Source of the DNA: Rhodanobacteraceae bacterium
GTDB taxonomy: Bacteria > Pseudomonadota > Gammaproteobacteria > Xanthomonadales > Rhodanobacteraceae
Direction of reading: 5' to 3'
Assembly (NCBI GenBank): GCA_004299555.1
Contig: SCQU01000004.1
Span: 176,908-240,907 of the forward strand
DNA length: 64,000 bases
A program made the translations under genes and the position numbers. Positions 59,811 to 64,000 of this stretch are shown here, piece after piece. Position 1 is the first letter of the stretch. Every line of letters begins with the position of its first letter. The notes beneath the pieces were generated by a model. It saw nothing but the letters and a program-made list of their open reading frames with translations. It ran no database searches and was not told the DNA's origin.

Positions 59811-60401
59811 CTACGCGAAGGAAACCTTCGGCGCCTCGCGCTTGGCCGGATCATCGATCGCCAGTTGCTCGGCGGGCACGAACCCGGCCGGGCCGGCGAT
59901 CAGGCTGGACGGGAATACCTCGCAGCGGTTGTTGTAGTTCATCACCGAATCGTTGTAGGCCTGCCGCGCAAACGCGACCCGGTTCTCCGTTGAGGTCAAC
60001 TCTTCGGACAACTGCATCATGTTCTGGTTGGCTTTCAAATCCGGGTATGCTTCGCTGACCGCAAACAACCGGCCCAGCGCCTGGGTCAGTTGATTCTCGC
60101 CGCCCGCCAGCTGCTGCATCGCACCCGGATCACCCGGCTTGGCCTTGGCCGCCGCCAGACCATTCACCGCCGCGGTGCGCGCCTGGGTGACCGCTTCGAG
60201 CGTCTCGCGTTCATGCGTGAGGTAGCCCTTGGCGGTTTCCACCAGATTTGGAATCAGGTCGTGGCGGCGGGTAAGCTGCACGTCGATCTGCGCAAACGCG
60301 TTCTTGTACGCGTTGCGCGCCGTCACCAGTCCGTTGTAGATCGCAACCAGGTAAATCACAATGATGGCGATGATGATCAGGAAGATGATCAGACCCGTCA
60401 T
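59811..60401 (-). CDS. lemA: LemA family protein
   Basis: 196 residues. N-terminal membrane helix (IIFLIIIAIIVIYLVAIYNGLV), then the four-helix LemA domain: ARNAYKNAFAQIDVQLTRRHDLIPNLVETAKGY, SEAYPDLKANQNMMQLSEELTSTENRVAFARQAYND, and VMNYNNRCEVFPSSLIAG are signature sequences. A GAGGAG six bases before the ATG is ideal. The M48 protease gene starts 23 bases downstream, forming a lemA-M48 operon. Molecular function unknown. This lemA is unrelated to the LemA/GacS sensor kinase. Confidence 0.92.
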   Translation of the reverse strand: MTGLIIFLIIIAIIVIYLVAIYNGLVTARNAYKNAFAQIDVQLTRRHDLIPNLVETAKGYLTHERETLEAVTQARTAAVNGLAAAKAKPGDPGAMQQLAGGENQLTQALGRLFAVSEAYPDLKANQNMMQLSEELTSTENRVAFARQAYNDSVMNYNNRCEVFPSSLIAGPAGFVPAEQLAIDDPAKREAPKVSFA

Positions 60402-60457
60402 TGGCGTCTCCTCAAGGCACTTGGGCGGGCCCCAGGGCCCGACACTTCGAGCATAGC

Positions 60458-61753
60458 ATGCGCTTGACCGCTTTCTGTGCAGGGTTCGCCTGCATGGTTT
60501 TGTCCACCGCCGCAGTCGCGGCGCAAATCCACGGCAACCCTGTTCCGGCCGAACCTGCAGTCGTACACACGGGCGTACACCAGGCCACGCTGCCGCCGGC
60601 GCGCGTGGCCGACGCGCTCAAGCACTACGACCACTGGCTCGACCAGCTGGCGGCCGAGAACCGCACCGCGGGGCTCGCGACGGCGGTGGTCATCAATGGC
60701 AGGGTGCGCTACGAGCGCACCCTCGGCTATGCCGACGCCAACACCGGCGCCAAGGTCCAACCCGACACCGCGTTCCGGCTGGCCTCGCTGTCCAAGGCAT
60801 TCGCCACGGCGCTCACGGGACTACTGGTCCGCCAGGGCGTGTTGACCTGGGATACGCGGTTGGCGACGGTCTTGCCATTCTTCAAGCTGCGCAACGCCAA
60901 CGCCTCGCAGGAAGCGACCGTGCGCGACATCCTGAGCCAGAGCATCGGCCTGCCGCACAACGCGTATGACAACCTGCTATCGGACGGCGTCCCCTACCAG
61001 GAGCTGGAGCGGAAACTCGACACGGTGCCGCTGACGTGCGCGCCGGGCGATTGCTATGGCTACCAGAACGTCGCGTTCTCGCTGATTGGCGACGTGATCC
61101 ACGCCAAGACCGGCCGGTTTTTCATCCAGCAGGTCGACCAGTACCTGTTTGTCCCGCTCGGCATGACCACCGCGAGCTACGGCCGTGACGGGCTCGAAAG
61201 CAGCCGCAGCTGGGCGCGGCCGCACTACGAAAGCCACGGCCACTGGATCGCCTACGAACCCAACACCCACTTCTACATTCCACCCGCCGCGGGCGTCAAT
61301 GCCAGCATCCGCGACATGGAGCAGTGGCTGATCGCGCAGATGGGCGGACGCCCGCTGGTGTTGCCCGATTCACTGCTGGACGTGCTGCACGCGCCAATCA
61401 TCGATACGCCCAGCGAACGGATGTTCTCGAACTGGCGCCGCGCGCGCGTGAAGCACGCATCCTACGCCCTGGGGTGGCGCGTCTATGACTATGCCGGCCA
61501 CACGCTGATCTTCCATGCCGGCGCGGTGAAGGGTTACCGTTCGATGATCGGGTTCCTGCCCGAATACCACGCCGGGGTCGTGCTGCTGTGGAACTGTGAA
61601 AGCAACACCCCCGCCGGCTTGCTGCCCGAGCTGATGGACTCGCTCCTCGCGCTGCCGCACGAGGACTGGGCGGGGCTTGACCGCAGCGAACGTCCTGCCG
61701 CGCGCAAGGTGCGCCGGCACCGGGCCGTGCATCACCCGCGCCACAAACGCTGA
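60458..61753 (+). CDS. Beta-lactamase-fold serine hydrolase (exported)
   Basis: 431 residues with a signal peptide (MRLTAFCAGFACMVLSTAAVAA). SxxK motif in RLASLSKAFATALTG (Ser about residue 113) and YxN-type motif in CYGYQNVAFSLIGD; the third motif region is FHAGAVKGYRSMIGF. The C-terminus is basic (RRHRAVHHPRHKR), perhaps anchoring to nucleic acid or envelope. Class C/S12 family; the true substrate is unknown. It is the second such gene in the window (see 47029) but with different surroundings. Divergent from lemA, 56 bases between starts. Confidence 0.87.
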   Translation: MRLTAFCAGFACMVLSTAAVAAQIHGNPVPAEPAVVHTGVHQATLPPARVADALKHYDHWLDQLAAENRTAGLATAVVINGRVRYERTLGYADANTGAKVQPDTAFRLASLSKAFATALTGLLVRQGVLTWDTRLATVLPFFKLRNANASQEATVRDILSQSIGLPHNAYDNLLSDGVPYQELERKLDTVPLTCAPGDCYGYQNVAFSLIGDVIHAKTGRFFIQQVDQYLFVPLGMTTASYGRDGLESSRSWARPHYESHGHWIAYEPNTHFYIPPAAGVNASIRDMEQWLIAQMGGRPLVLPDSLLDVLHAPIIDTPSERMFSNWRRARVKHASYALGWRVYDYAGHTLIFHAGAVKGYRSMIGFLPEYHAGVVLLWNCESNTPAGLLPELMDSLLALPHEDWAGLDRSERPAARKVRRHRAVHHPRHKR

Positions 61754-62191
61754 GCTTGGTATGGCAGATGGACTTGCGCATGCCGCCTCCGGCGTTGCGC
61801 CCGTCTTGCATAGAAGCGCCGCGCGTGCCACCGGAACTTCAGGCAGGCCCCGTCCCGGTGCAGGAAAACAGGTGGGGGGTGCCGGCCCGGCCATCCGTGG
61901 CGACCCGTGATTTGTCGCGCGACCACGGAGCCTCCGCCACGGACGGCGCTGTAGGGCAGGTCGCAGCGCGACAGGAAAGTTGGTTGCAAGCAACCGTCCA
62001 TGGTGTGGGGCACCGGCCCGGCCATGCGTGGCCGGTCGTGAAATCGCGCGGCCGGTGCCACCGGCATCGGGCGGTCGCTCCCACAACGTTCAGGCAAGCA
62101 GCCGCCGATGGTGCAGGGCGCCGGTGCGGCCATCCGAGGCCGCCGGTGATTGGTCGCGCGACCTGCCACTGGCAGGTCGCAGCGCGACCGA
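61754..62191. repeat. Intergenic repeat block, three diverged copies
   Basis: 438 bases without a gene. The core CCGG(C/T)(C/G)CGGCCAT(C/G)CG(T/A)GGC occurs at about 61882, 62013 and 62121, followed by GTGATTTGTCGCGCGACC-like sequence. The second and third copies share a longer upstream part (CAAGCAACCGTCCATGGTGTGG against CAAGCAGCCGCCGATGGTGCAGG). A GGTCGCTCCCAC segment (near 62079) resembles GTGGGAGCGACC-type repeats seen between genes in xanthomonads. The minus-strand open frame merely spells the repeat three times. Confidence 0.7.
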
Positions 62192-63253
62192 TCACCCCCC
62201 GAACTTGAAGTCAACGCGGCGCTGCAGCACCGCGGACACCGGCTGACCATTGCGCATCGCGGGCTCGTACTTGGAACGCTCCACGGCCTGGATGGCGGCC
62301 TGGTCAAACACCCGGCGCGGCGACGAGGCAACGACGTGCACACCCGTCACGGCACCCGTGGCCGTGACGGTGAACTGCACGGTCGCGTAGCCCGAGGTCT
62401 GGTTGCGCGCGGCGTCGAGCGGATATGACGCAGCGGCGGCCTGCACGACCTTCGCGTTGCGCGTAACTCCGGTCGTCGGCGCGGGCGCCGCCGGTGCGGC
62501 CTGTCTTGCCGCCGGCACCGCCACCTTGCGCTGGGCCGCCTGTTGCGCGGCGAGCTTGGCCGCGGCTTCCTGCTCAGCCTGCGCCTTGGCCGCGGCTGCC
62601 TTCTGCGCCGCTGCCAGCTCGGCCGCCTTCTGCGCCTTTTGCTGCGCCTGCTGCTGCTGGCGTACCTGCAACTTTTGCTGCGCATCCAGCTTGGAACGCA
62701 ACAGCGTCAGCGTGTAGTTGGTGGGATCGGCCTTCGCCAAAATCCCGATTTCACGGTTGGCGTCGGTGAAGTTGTTGCTCGAAATCGCCTTCTCGACATC
62801 CGGCACGCTGAACGGGAAGGTCTCGCGCAGTGCGTCCCTGGCGACCTGATTCTTCGGATCCTTGGCCAGCACCGCTTCGTAGTACTCCATCGCATTGTCG
62901 CCCGCCGGTGCAACCAGGCGGTGCTGCGCATAGGCATTGCGCGCGGCGGTCAGCAGGTCCGGCACGCTCATGCTGTCAAGCTTGGCCTTGGCCTTGGCGA
63001 CCGCCTGTGCTTCGGCCTTGGTGGCCGACGCCGCAGCAGCCGGACTCGCCGATGGCAGTGCCGTTGGCGCCGAAGCTGCCGGCGCGGATGCGGCGGCACT
63101 GGCCGCGGCGGACGCCGCCGGCGCGGGTGAATGCTGGCTCTTGCCGCAACCCGCAAGTACCAGCGTCATGCCCGCCACCACGGCGAAACCCCGCACCGCG
63201 CCCGAGAACCTGGAGGAATCTGACCCTGAACGAGTACCTGCGAAAGTAATCAT
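62192..63253 (-). CDS. TonB C-terminal domain protein with lipobox
   Basis: 353 residues. A lipoprotein signal: hydrophobic GFAVVAGMTLVLAGC with Cys36 then GKS. An Ala/Ser/Pro linker (about 41-75), a helical part resembling TPRs (LLTAARNAYAQHRLV ... YYEAVLAKDPKNQVARDALRETFPF), a Gln/Ala coiled coil (about 193-245) and a C-terminal TonB_C fold (YPLDAARNQTSGYATVQFTVTATGAVTGVHVVASSPRRVFDQAAIQAVERSKYEPA). Canonical TonB has an uncleaved inner-membrane helix; here the lipobox suggests cleavage and lipidation instead. No exbB/exbD nearby. TonB-like transport function is therefore uncertain. Confidence 0.83.
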   Translation of the reverse strand: MITFAGTRSGSDSSRFSGAVRGFAVVAGMTLVLAGCGKSQHSPAPAASAAASAAASAPAASAPTALPSASPAAAASATKAEAQAVAKAKAKLDSMSVPDLLTAARNAYAQHRLVAPAGDNAMEYYEAVLAKDPKNQVARDALRETFPFSVPDVEKAISSNNFTDANREIGILAKADPTNYTLTLLRSKLDAQQKLQVRQQQQAQQKAQKAAELAAAQKAAAAKAQAEQEAAAKLAAQQAAQRKVAVPAARQAAPAAPAPTTGVTRNAKVVQAAAASYPLDAARNQTSGYATVQFTVTATGAVTGVHVVASSPRRVFDQAAIQAVERSKYEPAMRNGQPVSAVLQRRVDFKFGG

Positions 63254-63590
63254 GCGCCCACCTGTATGCAGATTGGATGAATTCGATCTTGGGGGTCATG
63301 CACGAATCATTCCACCCCGCATGCCACGCCCCCGACCCCGCCCCATGCAGATTGCCCCAGCGCACGTCGGCAGGATGTGACGCTTTCGACACTTGCGATG
63401 ACCGCCGCGCCCGGCCAGCCGGCGGCCGTGCCGCCGGCCGCCGGCCAGCCCCACATGGAAAGCCCCGGAAAATCCGGGGCCAACACCTGTACCAATTGCC
63501 CGCACCCCGTGCTGGGCACCACGGGGAAGGCAGGCTTGTCGTTATGGATTGAACGCAAACTGCAACCGCCAACACGCGGTTGCCCGGTTC
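63254..63590. other. Non-coding stretch between the TonB-C and H1-like genes
   Basis: 337 bases without a convincing gene. Short frames on both strands are Pro/Ala/Arg-biased. Contains GGCCGGC-rich inverted sequence (about 63418-63448) and a clean GC hairpin at 63462-63480. The promoter of the TonB-C gene should lie near 63260-63320, but I see no strong hexamers. Confidence 0.4.
63462..63480 (-). terminator. Hairpin, candidate terminator of the H1-like gene
   Basis: GCCCCGGA (63462-63469) and TCCGGGGC (63473-63480) pair perfectly around three bases. On the minus strand the stem is followed by TTTCC, a short U tract. It lies 110 bases after the stop of the H1-like gene. Confidence 0.4.
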
Positions 63591-63887
63591 CTACTTCTTG
63601 GCACGCTTGGCCGGACGCTTGGTCTTGCTGGCGCGTGCGGTTTTGGCCATGACCGCCTTCTTCACGGTGCGCTTGCGCGCCGTCTTCTTGGCAGCCGTCT
63701 TGCGTGCCGGCTTCCTGGCGACCTTCTTTGCCGCAACCTTGCGTACCGTTTTCTTTGCCGTCTTCTTGACCGCCTTGCGCACGCTCTTGTGGGCCGTGGC
63801 GGTTTTTGCCTTCGCCGACTTGCGAACGGTGGTTTTACGGGCCGCCTTCTTGGCGGGTTTCTTCGCAGCAGCTTTCTTGATAGCCAT
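63591..63887 (-). CDS. Lys/Ala-rich histone H1-like DNA-binding protein
   Basis: 98 residues, almost half Lys and Arg, and strongly Ala-rich: [20 protein letters not shown], then many KKxxx(K/R) units to the end. This composition matches the bacterial H1-C-terminal-like proteins that bind and compact DNA. The ATG at 63887 is assumed. The frame remains open upstream to an ATG at 63992, which would add 35 non-repetitive residues ending in [11 protein letters not shown]; a GAGGAG lies 12 bases before the ATG at 63887. A short N-terminal domain is thus possible. Confidence 0.8.
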   Translation of the reverse strand: MAIKKAAAKKPAKKAARKTTVRKSAKAKTATAHKSVRKAVKKTAKKTVRKVAAKKVARKPARKTAAKKTARKRTVKKAVMAKTARASKTKRPAKRAKK

Positions 63888-64000
63888 GGTTCGTCTCAGC
63901 TCCTCATCAGTTGGCAGTGGTTGCCCAGTGAACGCATGCAGAAACGCCTCGCACAAAAGATCGCTGTTCGTGGCGTGCCGCAGGTTGGACACTTGACGAC

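Noticed and set aside
61732..62343. Minus-strand frame with three RPRMAxPxP repeats as a repeat protein
   Set aside because: The amino-acid repeat follows the DNA repeat, and the frame runs into the TonB-C gene in a different frame. No start signal.

Overview
This window is high-GC, densely coded bacterial chromosome with no phage, insertion sequence, CRISPR or RNA gene that I can see. The gene content (rpoZ-spoT-ridA-recG, FadE-type acyl-CoA dehydrogenase, GTP-dependent PEPCK, frmAB, TolB/TPR membrane protein, a Lys/Ala-rich H1-like protein, HAE1-type RND efflux) and the intergenic palindromes point to a gammaproteobacterium of the Xanthomonadales (Lysobacterales), perhaps Rhodanobacteraceae. 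This placement is inference from gene content; there is no rRNA to confirm it.

Layout. 1-4.3 kb: rpoZ-spoT-ridA-recG on the minus strand (recG is cut by the window edge). 4.4-8.7 kb: a complete Mla phospholipid transport set, mlaFEDCB on minus and mlaA on plus, converging on each other. 8.8-10.3 kb: yicC-gmk. The Mla block therefore sits between gmk and rpoZ, which are neighbours in many gammaproteobacteria. 10.3-16.2 kb: a tightly coupled plus-strand run rph, GNAT, rdgB, hemW, CPXCG protein, DUF1631 protein, PilZ protein. 16.4-24.7 kb: pepQ, an APC permease, a secreted M20 peptidase, prfC and a GNAT-nitrilase fusion. 24.9-29.4 kb: frmAB formaldehyde detoxification, a DUF1232 protein and a TolB/TPR membrane protein. 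29.5-33.6 kb: fadE plus an alpha/beta hydrolase, divergent from a TetR regulator, with two copies of a palindrome between them.

33.7-43.1 kb: pckG, maiA, pgk, an outer-membrane barrel, a repeat-rich spacer, a small lipoprotein, an SDR, ogt, a DUF4124 protein and a YadGH-like ABC exporter. 43.2-48.4 kb: a ferredoxin-NADP reductase, a family 2 glycosyltransferase, a ferredoxin-reductase-like flavoprotein, queF and a beta-lactamase-fold hydrolase. 48.6-55.1 kb: a tripartite RND efflux operon (outer-membrane factor, adaptor, pump) with a recognisable promoter and operator-like palindrome. 55.1-63.9 kb: zapE with a hydrolase, acpH, lemA with an M48 protease carrying a TerB-like tail, a second beta-lactamase-fold hydrolase, a repeat block, a lipobox-bearing TonB-C protein and an H1-like DNA-binding protein.

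Most genes are core metabolism and envelope maintenance. The less ordinary signals are: a TACnnTAnnGTA palindrome shared by the tetR/fadE and RND promoters; the DUF1631-PilZ overlap; the M48-TerB architecture; a TonB-C domain on an apparent lipoprotein; two promoter/start arrangements that suggest leaderless mRNAs; and several intergenic hairpin/repeat families. I do not see a clear new defence or biosynthetic island.
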